A stretch of 64,000 nt of DNA, taken from contig NZ_JABBVZ010000003.1 in the NCBI RefSeq assembly GCF_012933365.1, positions 1 through 64,000 of the forward strand, given 5' to 3'. A model generated the notes under the pieces. The model worked only from the letters and a program-made list of their open reading frames with translations, was not told the DNA's origin and did not search any database. Both the position numbers and the translations under genes were made by a program. This stretch comes from Sulfobacillus harzensis (GTDB taxonomy: Bacteria; Bacillota; Sulfobacillia; Sulfobacillales; Sulfobacillaceae). This document shows, piece after piece, positions 1 through 7,999 of this stretch (positions are counted from its first letter, which is position 1; each line of letters begins with the position of its first letter).

Positions 1-93
1 TCCGCCGCTGGGCTCAGCGGCAGGCCGTTTAAGATCAGTAACCCACTCGGAACCGCCAGGCGGATCCTTGCGAGCTACCTGTCCTCTTGACAT
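1..93 (-). CDS. Possible start of an unidentified gene running off the left edge
   Basis: An ATG at 93 opens a reading frame of 31 codons that is still open at the window edge. It begins MSRGQVARKDPPGG and is rich in proline, glycine and charged residues. I see no good ribosome binding site in front of the ATG, and it lies only 9 bases after the stop of the SDR gene. It could be the next gene of the same transcript or a chance open frame. No family is recognised. Confidence 0.25.
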   Translation of the reverse strand, partial: MSRGQVARKDPPGGSEWVTDLKRPAAEPSGG

Positions 94-102
94 AAGACTT
101 TT

Positions 103-834
103 TCAGCAAGCTCTAGCTAAAAAGCCCACGACCGGAACAATATCCTCGGGCTGCCCCAGGCGGCCAAGCGGAATGCCTTGGCGCGTACGCTCCACCACGT
201 CCGGATCGCCGGTCTGAAGCATCTCCGCCTCAAACCCGGGCGTCACAATTAGTCCAGGGCCTACGGCATTGACACGAATATTGTACGGTCCCCACTCACG
301 GGCCACGGTGCGCATATAGCCCACCACCCCGGCCCGAGCCGCAACCGTATGCGCCACGCCGGGAATGCCGCGTTCCAACGCACTAATGACGATGTTAATA
401 ATGGCGCCACCGCCGTGAACCGCCATATGGCGCGCTACCGCCTGGCTCATATTAATGGTTCCGTAGAGATTGGTGCGGATTACCGCATCCAACCCCCGCG
501 GGCTAATCTCCATCGCCGGCTTGGGGAACTGCCCGCCGGCATTGTTGATGAGAATATCGATCCGCCCCCAGGTCTCCTCGACCCGGTCGACGAAGGCATT
601 GACCGCATCGACGTCACGGATGTCGCAGGAGGCCGCCAAACAAGAAGTGCCGTTTTCGCCAAGCTCTTGCGCCGTTCTCTCCAAAACCTCCGCACGCCGC
701 CCTAAAATGGCCAGGCGGGCGCCATGGCGACCAAAAAACTCCGCCATCGCCCGTCCGAGGCCCGTTCCACCCCCAGTGACAATCACCACCTGATTGTCGA
801 AGACTCCCGGCTGGAAGAGACCCGCTTCCCCCAT
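103..834 (-). CDS. SDR-family oxidoreductase, C-terminally shortened and missing the catalytic Tyr/Lys
   Basis: Rossmann-fold short-chain dehydrogenase/reductase of 243 residues. It has the nucleotide-binding TGGGTGLG motif near residues 20-27, NNAG in the middle, and the IRVNAVGPG segment that follows the active site. Closest in style to 2,4-dienoyl-CoA reductase-like SDRs. At the place of the usual YxxxK the sequence is HTVAARAG, so both catalytic residues are replaced. The protein stops right after GFLA (ending ARAC), where relatives continue about 15 residues with a substrate-loop and VDGG-type tail. It follows the lyase gene after a 2-base gap, so the two are probably co-transcribed. It may be a non-catalytic or decaying member. 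Family call is firm; activity is doubtful. Confidence 0.8.
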   Translation of the reverse strand: MGEAGLFQPGVFDNQVVIVTGGGTGLGRAMAEFFGRHGARLAILGRRAEVLERTAQELGENGTSCLAASCDIRDVDAVNAFVDRVEETWGRIDILINNAGGQFPKPAMEISPRGLDAVIRTNLYGTINMSQAVARHMAVHGGGAIINIVISALERGIPGVAHTVAARAGVVGYMRTVAREWGPYNIRVNAVGPGLIVTPGFEAEMLQTGDPDVVERTRQGIPLGRLGQPEDIVPVVGFLARAC

Positions 835-836
835 GA

Positions 837-2234
837 TTACTGCTCCGGATGAGTCATGCGCTCGAGGTCCAACGCCTCATTCAATGTGGCCTCATCAAGC
901 AGACCCTGCTCGCGCACCACCTGGCGGACGGTCTTCCCTTCCGCATAAGCTGTCTTCGCCACGACGGCAGCCCGGTCGTATCCGATGTAAGGGTTCAGGG
1001 CCGTGGCGATCGCGGTGCTCATTTCCACATAGCCCGTCACGCGCTCGCGATCAGCTTCCAGACCTTCCAGTGCTTGACGGTGGAACGCCAAAAGCCCCGT
1101 CGACAGAATCTGAATCTCATGCAGCAGATTGAAAGCCACCACCGGCATCATCACGTTCAACTCAAGCTGGGCGCCGCTTACAGCCGCCTGCACGGTGGCG
1201 TCGCAGCCGATCACCTGATAGCAAATCATGTTCATCATTTCTGCCATCACCGGATTCACCTTGCCCGGCATGATTGAGGATCCCGGCTGGACGGCGGGGA
1301 GCTTCAACTCGGCCAGACCAGTGCGAGGACCGGAACTCAACAGCCGGATGTCGTTCATAATCTTCCCCACCGCCGTGGCGAGCCCACGAACCTGTCCGGA
1401 GACCTCAAGCACTGCATCCATATTTTGGATAAACGTGAACATGTTGGCCGGTAAAGCGAAGGGAAGGCTGGTCTTTTCGCCGACCGCCGCCACGGCCTCC
1501 CGCTTGTAGTCGGGATGGGCGTTGATGCCGGTTCCCACGGCATTGCCGCCAAGGCCAATCGCGTAGAGCTTCTTCACCGATTCCGCCAAGCTCTCGCGCC
1601 AATAAGTCAAGGCGCCCGCCCAGCCTCCAACCTCCTGGCCAAGACGCATGGGCACGGCATCCTGCAGGTGAGTACGTCCCGACTTGACGATATCCATCCA
1701 CTGCTCAGCCTTCTTTTTCAATTCCCGCTCCACGGTTTCAATCGCGGGAATCAAATCGTGAACAACCGCCTCAGCGCCAGCGATGTGGATGGCCACGTGA
1801 ATCGTGTCGTTGGTCGATTGGGCCATATTGACATGATCGTTGGGGTGAACTAGAGAGACATCGCCGCGCTTGCCACCCAAAATCTCCTGCGCGCGATTGG
1901 CAATCACTTCGTTGGCGTTCATATTCTGCGAAGTGCCGGCTCCGGCCTGATACACGTCAACAACAAACTGGCTGTCCCAGCGCCCGTCAATCACCTCATC
2001 AGCAGCCTGCATAATCGCATCGGCCACCTTCGGGTCCAGTTCTCCCAGCTTACCGTTGGCTTTGGCCGCAGCCCATTTGATAATACCTTGGGCGCGAATA
2101 AACCGACGCGGCAGACGCAAACCGCTAATAGGAAAGTTGTCGATTGCCCGCTGCGTCTGGGCTCCCCAGAGCGCCTCCTCCGGAACCCGTACTTCGCCTA
2201 ACGAGTCTTTGCTGACGCGATAATTCTGTTCCAC
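837..2234 (-). CDS. fumC: Class II fumarase / aspartase family lyase
   Basis: Homotetrameric lyase of the fumarase/aspartase superfamily, acting in the TCA cycle (fumarate to malate) or in aspartate deamination. The superfamily signature GSSIMPGKVNP is present, as are SGRTHLQDAVP and HPNDHVNMAQSTND, which carry active-site residues. The G in MPGKVNP favours fumarase, but DNFPISG and GAGTSQNMNANEV look aspartase-like, so the substrate is not certain. The frame extends upstream to an ATG at 2264. I choose the GTG at 2234 because an AGGAGG lies 8-9 bases before it and the protein then begins like the family (EQNYRVSKDSLGEV), giving about 465 residues. The SDR gene follows closely. Confidence 0.9.
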   Translation of the reverse strand: MEQNYRVSKDSLGEVRVPEEALWGAQTQRAIDNFPISGLRLPRRFIRAQGIIKWAAAKANGKLGELDPKVADAIMQAADEVIDGRWDSQFVVDVYQAGAGTSQNMNANEVIANRAQEILGGKRGDVSLVHPNDHVNMAQSTNDTIHVAIHIAGAEAVVHDLIPAIETVERELKKKAEQWMDIVKSGRTHLQDAVPMRLGQEVGGWAGALTYWRESLAESVKKLYAIGLGGNAVGTGINAHPDYKREAVAAVGEKTSLPFALPANMFTFIQNMDAVLEVSGQVRGLATAVGKIMNDIRLLSSGPRTGLAELKLPAVQPGSSIMPGKVNPVMAEMMNMICYQVIGCDATVQAAVSGAQLELNVMMPVVAFNLLHEIQILSTGLLAFHRQALEGLEADRERVTGYVEMSTAIATALNPYIGYDRAAVVAKTAYAEGKTVRQVVREQGLLDEATLNEALDLERMTHPEQ

Positions 2235-2371
2235 CTCTCGTCCGCCTCCTGAGCGTTTGGTCAACGTACAACCGTTATGTTCATCAATCCCATCTCATTG
2301 TACACAATCCTAAAGTGCCCGTTTAACATCTCAAGAGGAAGCCCCGGCGCGGATCCCATCGCCGTTTGCAC

Positions 2372-2400
2372 AAAAAAGGCTCCCCGGAATCCGGAGAGCC
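2372..2400 (-). terminator. Rho-independent terminator
   Basis: On the minus strand GGCTCtCCGG-ATT-CCGGgGAGCC is followed by six T residues. It lies just after the stop of the small gene at 2416 and ends that transcript before the fumC promoter region. Confidence 0.85.
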
Positions 2401-2415
2401 GCTGGGACGATTAAA

Positions 2416-2589
2416 TTAGTGCGTTTCCGCCGTGACCGGCTGGTGTTCGGACAATGCTTGCTGCAAAATGGTCCGCATCACCTCAGAGGGCGGCGTCTGA
2501 GTTTCGCGGGAAATTCGCTGAACCGCTTTGATTTGCCAGGTATACAAATAATAGTCGGCGCGTTTTTGATCCTGAAGACGCTTTGGCAT
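2416..2589 (-). CDS. Small ribbon-helix-helix-like protein
   Basis: A 57-residue basic protein. The start is the ATG at 2589, since an AAAGGGGG ribosome binding site stands 8 bases before it; a longer frame to 2625 lacks one. The body (ADYYLYTWQIKAVQRISR, then PPSEVMRTILQQALSEH) has the short strand followed by two helices expected of a ribbon-helix-helix DNA-binding fold, with SEVMRTILQQAL resembling the second helix. It is a single-gene unit followed by a terminator. Its target is unknown and the fold assignment is by eye only. Confidence 0.65.
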   Translation of the reverse strand: MPKRLQDQKRADYYLYTWQIKAVQRISRETQTPPSEVMRTILQQALSEHQPVTAETH

Positions 2590-2661
2590 TGTCTGTCTTA
2601 GCCCCCTTTGTCTTGTATAACGCAAGGACGCCTCAAGAGGTTACGCCTTTTTTTTAAAGTT

Positions 2662-3582
2662 TTACTGAAGGCGGGACAAACTCTCCCAAATGAAATCCAT
2701 CACTTTCACGCTGTCCACATCGGTGGCCACCTCCACCAAGGGCCGCCCGGCGCTAGATGGCATCCGCACGACGGTTCCCCTAAGGTCTCCCTCACACAAC
2801 ACCGCCAACTTATGGCGCTCCCACTGGAAGAACTCCGGGTGGACGTGTGCTGCGACCGCGACCGCATCATGGACGGCCAGACCGGCGGGATGCCGCTCGA
2901 CATGGCTTCCATACCAGGACAGGAGATCATAGAGAATCTGTCCCAGAGGTCCCATCTGCACCAAGGCTTCCACCCGCGGCCACGGCATGCGCGCCTTGTG
3001 GGTCACGTCCAGTCCCACCATTTTGACGGGAACGGGCGCCTGCATTACGGCATCGGCCGCCTCCGGATCAACATAGAAGTTGAATTCTGCAGTCGGAGTG
3101 ACATTGCCGCGCTCCAGCCCACCGCCCATAAGAGTAATGCCAGCCAGCGGGGGTTGAGCTGTTGGCAGGCACCACAAGAGTTTGGCCAGATTGGTGAGCG
3201 GACCGGTGGCAATGATACGCGGCGCCCGCTCCGCTCGCAAAAGAGGCGGCCAGGCCAGCCACGGCGGATCCTCGAGACCGAAAGGCCGTTCCAACGGCGG
3301 CAATTCCCAGCCATCCAGACCGCTCGTCCCATGTACGTGAGGTGCGGTGTGCAGCGCCCGCGAGAAGGGAGCTCGGCTTCCCGGCCATACGGGAATGTCC
3401 GGACGCCCGGCCGCCTGCAACAGGATTTGGCTGTTTCGGAAGGTCTTTTCCTGTTCCACATTTCCGGCCACAGCTGCCAGGCCGGCCACTCTCAAGGAAC
3501 CCAGCGCCACATAGAGTGCCAACGCATCATCGATGCCAGGATCCATGTCTAAATAGACGGGAGTTTGATCAATTGGATAAAT
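2662..3582 (-). CDS. Inosine/uridine-preferring nucleoside hydrolase
   Basis: Cytoplasmic N-ribohydrolase that splits nucleosides into base and ribose. The calcium/ribose-binding LDMDPGIDDALAL motif is at the N-terminus, HGTSGLDG in the middle, then ATGPLTNLA and GGGLERGN, and the late catalytic HDAVAVA. An ATG-started frame reaches far into the ribokinase gene and is not credible. The first ATG after the motif start would remove the first beta strand. An ATT at 3582, 7 bases after AGAGGTG, gives 306 residues, the usual family length, and overlaps the ribokinase stop by 14 bases. The start is therefore inferred and unusual. Together with ribokinase it sends nucleoside ribose to ribose 5-phosphate. 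Confidence 0.88.
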   Translation of the reverse strand: MYPIDQTPVYLDMDPGIDDALALYVALGSLRVAGLAAVAGNVEQEKTFRNSQILLQAAGRPDIPVWPGSRAPFSRALHTAPHVHGTSGLDGWELPPLERPFGLEDPPWLAWPPLLRAERAPRIIATGPLTNLAKLLWCLPTAQPPLAGITLMGGGLERGNVTPTAEFNFYVDPEAADAVMQAPVPVKMVGLDVTHKARMPWPRVEALVQMGPLGQILYDLLSWYGSHVERHPAGLAVHDAVAVAAHVHPEFFQWERHKLAVLCEGDLRGTVVRMPSSAGRPLVEVATDVDSVKVMDFIWESLSRLQ

Positions 3583-4480
3583 ACTGACGCACCTCTTCCC
3601 ACCGCGCAAAAGATGGCTGAGCGCCGCGTTTGGTCGTGGACAGCGCGGCCGCGTGATTCGCAATGCGGATGGCATCGGCCAAGGCGTCGCCGGCATCCAG
3701 CCGGGCTGCCAATGCTCCGAAAAATGCGTCTCCGGCCCCCACGGCGTCAATCGCCTTGACTGGCTCACCAGGAAGATAGAAAAGGCCGCGGGCCGTCGCC
3801 CACACGACACCCATCTCCCCCAGCTTCACAATCGCCACTTCCACGCCGCGGCTGCGCAACTGGCGGGCGGCGGCCTTGGCGGTCCGCACGTCGGTAATTT
3901 GCGCTCCTATTAGCGTCTCCGCCTCAACCTGATTGGGCGCAATAATGTCGACCCGGTACAGGGATTTTGGCAAGTTGGCCACCGCCGGGGCGGGGTCCAG
4001 CATCACGCGCGCCTTAATGTGGCGGGCAATGGCTATCGCGTCCTCCACCACATCCAGGGGCACTTCCAATTGCAAAACCAAGATATCCTTTGACGTCAAC
4101 CGGGCTTCCAAGTCGGCCAACACATCTTGCCCGATGACCCCGTTGGCTCCAGGCACCACGGTAATCGCATTTTGCCCTGATGCCTCAACGACAATCATCG
4201 CGAGTCCGGTCGATTTTTCCCGGCTCACCCCAATGCGGCTCAAATCGACGTCTTCTTGACGCAAAAACTTGAGGGCCTGAACGGCAAAGGCGTCCTCGCC
4301 GACCATTCCCAAGAGGGCTGTTTCGGCACCCATGCGGCGCGCGGCCAGCGCCTGATTCGCGCCCTTGCCTCCGGGACTGGTCATAAAGTTCTCGGCCAAT
4401 CCTGTCTCCCCCGCTTTGGGCACGCTTTTAATTTGGGCTATCAAATCCAGGTTGATGCTGCCCAAAACCACTACCGCCAC
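3569..4480 (-). CDS. rbsK: Ribokinase
   Basis: PfkB-family sugar kinase of 303 residues that phosphorylates ribose at the expense of ATP. It shows the N-terminal GSINLD strand, the PfkB signature 1 region GGKGANQALAARRMG, and signature 2 DAVGAGDAFFGAL with the catalytic aspartate near residue 250. GTG start at 4480 preceded by a run of G residues as ribosome binding site. It is translationally coupled to the downstream nucleoside hydrolase, which supports a role in nucleoside salvage rather than free ribose uptake; no ribose transporter is beside it. Other PfkB kinases could look similar, but length and motifs fit ribokinase best. Confidence 0.88.
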   Translation of the reverse strand: MAVVVLGSINLDLIAQIKSVPKAGETGLAENFMTSPGGKGANQALAARRMGAETALLGMVGEDAFAVQALKFLRQEDVDLSRIGVSREKSTGLAMIVVEASGQNAITVVPGANGVIGQDVLADLEARLTSKDILVLQLEVPLDVVEDAIAIARHIKARVMLDPAPAVANLPKSLYRVDIIAPNQVEAETLIGAQITDVRTAKAAARQLRSRGVEVAIVKLGEMGVVWATARGLFYLPGEPVKAIDAVGAGDAFFGALAARLDAGDALADAIRIANHAAALSTTKRGAQPSFARWEEVRQYLSN

Positions 4481-4581
4481 ATTGTCCCCCCCATTTCCCC
4501 TGTAAGCTTCGCGACGTTTCGGCCATTTCCCTTTTCAAGGCTCGAGTGTATCATGGACGCACATACGCAAGGGGGAATACC

Positions 4582-5361
4582 ATGTCCATCGAATCATTGA
4601 TTCACAAATTGGATGGAGAGTACAGCCTTTACGCCAAAAATCTCAAAACAGGAAAAGCCATATCATGGCGCGAACACGAGGTGATGCCATCGGCGAGCCT
4701 TATTAAAGTGCCCATTATGGCCGAGATCTTCCGCCGAGTGGAAGAAGAACATCTCGACCTGGATGATACACTAACCATGAAAAGAGAAGATCAGGTGTCA
4801 GGGTCCGGGGTTCTGATGGACCTAACCCCGGGATTGAAGCTCTCCGTTCGCGATCTAACGACACTGATGATTACCGTGTCCGACAATACGGCTACCAATC
4901 TCCTCATTGATTGGGTCGGAGTTGATGCCGTCAATCACGTGATACGCCGTCTCGGCCTCACCCATACCGCCTTGGAACGGCGCTTGCAACGCGTCCCCAC
5001 TGAACGCGCCCGTATCAACCGCACCACCGCCTATGACATGAGTCTCTTGATGGAGCTGTTGGCCCGCGGCGAAGCCATTTCTGCCGCTGTCTCGGAGCAA
5101 ATGGTCGGTATCTTGCAACGCTGCCAAGCCCCTATCTCGATCGCCCCGGCCATGCCGCCATCGGAAGTTCCGGCTACCCTGCCACGCCTTAAAGTGGCCC
5201 ACAAGACCGGCAGCTTGGCGTCGGCCCGCCATGACAGCGGCATTGTCTCGATGACTAATGGCGCTTACGTCGCCACTATCATGAGCCAGGGAGCTCCCGA
5301 ATCTGTCTTGCTGCGGAATATCACGCGGCTCGGACGCGAACTCTATCGCGCTTTGCGTTAA
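4582..5361 (+). CDS. Class A beta-lactamase-fold serine hydrolase without a signal peptide
   Basis: Penicillin-recognising serine hydrolase of 259 residues. The three active-site motifs are visible: SLIK (Ser39, Lys42), SDN (100-102) and KTG (208-210). The ATG at 4582 is preceded by GGGGGAA; the longer frame to 4546 has no better site. There is no signal peptide or lipobox, so an exported beta-lactamase role is uncertain unless export is non-classical. The class A Glu166 region appears as ERARIN rather than ExxLN. It stands divergent from ribokinase and converges with the CBS gene, overlapping it by 4 bases. It may be a D,D-peptidase-like or esterase-like member; substrate unknown. Confidence 0.8.
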   Translation: MSIESLIHKLDGEYSLYAKNLKTGKAISWREHEVMPSASLIKVPIMAEIFRRVEEEHLDLDDTLTMKREDQVSGSGVLMDLTPGLKLSVRDLTTLMITVSDNTATNLLIDWVGVDAVNHVIRRLGLTHTALERRLQRVPTERARINRTTAYDMSLLMELLARGEAISAAVSEQMVGILQRCQAPISIAPAMPPSEVPATLPRLKVAHKTGSLASARHDSGIVSMTNGAYVATIMSQGAPESVLLRNITRLGRELYRALR

Positions 5362-5816
5362 GGCTCGATATGGGAGACTAAATACCGCACGATGTCGTTT
5401 CGGGTAATCACGCCCAGCAGCCGATCGCGCTCGCAGACAAATACCCGACGAACATTCTGCCTTAACATGATATCCGTTATCTCCCCGATGGGGGTTTCTG
5501 GCCCCACCGTGACCGCCCCACGGCTCATCATCTTCTGTACGGGCAGAGCAAGCAATTGGTCGCGATCCCGATCGAAAACGGCATTGTCGGTCATCACGTG
5601 CGTCGAGCCAATGAGGCTGTGATAGACTTTGTGGGCTCGCTGCTGAAAGGCCCGCAGAACATCGCCACCGGTGATGGCGCCGATCAGCCGCCCATTCTTG
5701 TCCACGACCGGAAGTCCGCTAATGGTGTGGCGGCGGAGAAGTTTGACCGCCTCGCCAATGCTGGCGGTGGACTCAATCTTGATGACATCGGTGGTCATCA
5801 TCTCTTGGGCAATCAC
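5358..5816 (-). CDS. Tandem CBS-domain protein
   Basis: A protein of 152 residues made almost wholly of two CBS domains (first about 3-60, second about 88-145), each with the typical SGLPVVD-NGRLIG or RRVFVCE-DRLLG core. Such stand-alone CBS pairs bind adenosyl ligands (AMP, ATP, SAM or c-di-AMP) and act as sensors. I choose the GTG at 5816 because a GGAGGAGG site is 6-10 bases before it; the longer frame to 5858 runs through that site. The MFS gene is divergent. Ligand and partner cannot be told from sequence. Confidence 0.85.
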   Translation of the reverse strand: MIAQEMMTTDVIKIESTASIGEAVKLLRRHTISGLPVVDKNGRLIGAITGGDVLRAFQQRAHKVYHSLIGSTHVMTDNAVFDRDRDQLLALPVQKMMSRGAVTVGPETPIGEITDIMLRQNVRRVFVCERDRLLGVITRNDIVRYLVSHIEP

Positions 5817-5930
5817 CCCAGATCCTCCTCCAATCCTGAGAAAGTCAATCCTTCCCATTCCCAGTGTACTCTGACTTTGCTAAACTGAGAGGGTTTATCA
5901 ACGTTTTTTTCCTTGAGGTAGGGGGAGCTT

Positions 5931-7097
5931 GTGCGCCGCTGGAGCCGCTGGCGGGATCCGGAGATCCCGGAAGCTTTTTACATATTAATGCTTGGCCGAT
6001 TCGTCAATCTGGTGGGCAATTCCTTGGTTTTTCCCTTTATGACCATCTACTTGGCCGACCGGCTGCATGCCTCCATGACCATTGTCGGTCTGGTGATGGC
6101 GCTCTATGGGCTTTCGCAAGTGGTCGCGCAATTAATTGGCGGCGTCTTAAGCGACTCATGGGGGCGGCGGCCGGTCATGATGGTATCGCTCACGCTGGGT
6201 GCCTTATGCACGCTCGCCGTCGGATTGGCTCCCACCCCGCTCTTGTTGATTTTCGCTCTGGTGCTCATGGGACTTTCGGTACCGCTGTTTCAGCCCGCAT
6301 CCATGGCCATGGTCGGCGACCTGGTCCCGAGCGCCAAACTGACCCAAGCTTACAGTCTCATGCGCATGGCTTCGAATGCCGGCATCATCATCGGCCCGAT
6401 GATTGGGGGATTTCTAGCCGACCATTCATTTTTGGCAGTGTTTGGCCTGGACGCCCTATCGATGGCCATTTATGCCATCATCATTCTCGTTGGCATCCCC
6501 TATCGCCGGCCGCGTCCCGTGGCCACCGGGCTTAAGCCCGGGAGCATCAAAGACGTGGTCCAGGACCTGCCATTTGTGCACTTCGCCATCTTGTGGGGAT
6601 TGACGGGAATGGTGTATGCCCAACTGTATCAGGTGGTGCCCGCCTATTTGCATCTCGACTTGCACGATCCGGTATCCACCTTTGGGTATCTGGCCGCGGA
6701 AAACGCGCTCTTGGTGTTAGCCTTGCAATGGCCCATCGCCCGTATCGCTACCCGATTTCGGCCGCCCGTGCTCATGGCGGCGGGAAGCTTCTGCTACGGT
6801 CTCGGGTTTCTGACCATGCTGGCCGGCCGTTCCTTTGCCGTCTTTGCGCTCGCTGTGCTCATCATCACCATTGGGGAAAACATTATCAACCCAGCCGCTT
6901 CCACCTGGGTAGCCCAACGGGCGCCGGAGGACCTGCGTGGACGCTACATGGGACTTTTCGGGCTGGCCAGCCGCACGGGATCGGCGCTTGGCCCGACGGT
7001 CGGCGGGAGCCTTCTCACGCTGGGATCGGGCATTTGGCTTAGCGTCGTGGCGCTGGGGGCAGGCGGGGTGTCCACTGGCTTTTTCCGTTTTGGGTAA
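5931..7097 (+). CDS. MFS transporter with an apparent frameshift in the last membrane helix
   Basis: Twelve-helix major facilitator of 388 residues, probably a drug or metabolite exporter. The loop 2-3 motif GGVLSDSWGRRPVMM is the MFS signature. The GTG at 5931 follows AGGTAGGGGGAG. Near the end, helix 12 (WLSVVALGAGG) breaks into STGFFRFG and a stop at 7097. In the next frame, after the G run at 7062-7068, the sequence reads PLAFSVLGKKKRRSRK, a convincing helix end with a positive tail, open to 7182. One base too many in that run (real or a sequencing error) explains this. Read through, it would overlap the yitT 3' end by about 40 bases. Confidence 0.85.
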   Translation: MRRWSRWRDPEIPEAFYILMLGRFVNLVGNSLVFPFMTIYLADRLHASMTIVGLVMALYGLSQVVAQLIGGVLSDSWGRRPVMMVSLTLGALCTLAVGLAPTPLLLIFALVLMGLSVPLFQPASMAMVGDLVPSAKLTQAYSLMRMASNAGIIIGPMIGGFLADHSFLAVFGLDALSMAIYAIIILVGIPYRRPRPVATGLKPGSIKDVVQDLPFVHFAILWGLTGMVYAQLYQVVPAYLHLDLHDPVSTFGYLAAENALLVLALQWPIARIATRFRPPVLMAAGSFCYGLGFLTMLAGRSFAVFALAVLIITIGENIINPAASTWVAQRAPEDLRGRYMGLFGLASRTGSALGPTVGGSLLTLGSGIWLSVVALGAGGVSTGFFRFG

Positions 7098-7141
7098 AAA
7101 GAAGCGCAGGTCCCGGAAACCTCAGCCGCCTCCTGATGCCG

Positions 7142-7990
7142 CTATTCTTCAACCGGCGGGCTTCGGAATCCTTCCCCGATGACCTCATGGACGTTGGCGA
7201 CGACCACAAAGGCGTCCGGGTCAACCTCGTAGACCAAAGACTTCACCCGCGTCACCTCGGATCGCAACACCACCACATAGAGCATGCTGCGCGCCTCTCC
7301 GGTATAGGCGCCGCGTCCCCCCATGCGCGTTACCCCGCGGCCAATCTCCAGCATAATGCGGCTGGCAACATCGTTAGGATGCGCGGTAATAATGGTAAAG
7401 GCACGAGCGAAGTCAGTACCCTCCTGCACCACGTCAATGGCACGCGAGGAAATAAAGAGGGCGATCAGCGAGTACATGGCCTTGGTGGGATCAAATGTCA
7501 CCCCGAATCCGGCGATGACAAAGAAGTCAATCACCATCATAGCCTGGCCCATACTTATGGGGAAAATGTGGGAAAAAAAGCGGGCCACCACGTCGGTTCC
7601 CCCGGTGGTGCCGCGCGCCCGAAAGACCAGTCCCAGGCCCACCCCGGAGAGCATGCCGCCATAAATGGCGGCCAACAATACGTTGTGGCTAAAGGGGTGC
7701 CAGTGCAGCACGCCGACCCACACAGACAGCAGCACCGTGCCAACCAGCGTTCGAACACCCACCCGGCCTCCCCAGAGCCTATGGCTTAACCACAGCAAGG
7801 GCAGGTTAATCACGGCAAGCGTCAGCCAAATGGGTACATGCAAAAGATATTGCAAAATGATGCCGATACCCGACACACCGCCATCGGCAATGTGATTGGG
7901 TGCATAAAAGCCATTAATCCCAGAGGCGGTGATCGCGGTGCCCACCGTAATCTGGAGGTACTCGATGACCTGCCTCCGGGTAATTTTCAT
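7142..7990 (-). CDS. YitT-family membrane protein (DUF161/DUF2179)
   Basis: Inner-membrane protein of 282 residues with about five or six helices in the first 200 residues, followed by a small cytoplasmic domain (about 205-275, from FTIITAHPNDVASRI to VVVANVHEVIG) typical of DUF2179. Function of the family is not established. It is the last gene of the group secA-prfB-DUF2993-yitT; a YitT-type gene next to prfB is also found in Bacillus. It converges with the MFS gene. Confidence 0.88.
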   Translation of the reverse strand: MKITRRQVIEYLQITVGTAITASGINGFYAPNHIADGGVSGIGIILQYLLHVPIWLTLAVINLPLLWLSHRLWGGRVGVRTLVGTVLLSVWVGVLHWHPFSHNVLLAAIYGGMLSGVGLGLVFRARGTTGGTDVVARFFSHIFPISMGQAMMVIDFFVIAGFGVTFDPTKAMYSLIALFISSRAIDVVQEGTDFARAFTIITAHPNDVASRIMLEIGRGVTRMGGRGAYTGEARSMLYVVVLRSEVTRVKSLVYEVDPDAFVVVANVHEVIGEGFRSPPVEE

Positions 7991-7999
7991 CGCCGACTC

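Noticed and set aside
2265-2340. TACAAT as -10 of fumC
   Set aside because: No -35 hexamer at an acceptable distance and no extended -10, so the promoter is not called.
2608-3552. A 314-codon plus-strand open frame over the nucleoside hydrolase
   Set aside because: It is fully antisense to a gene with clear motifs, has no family features, and is typical of GC-rich shadow frames.
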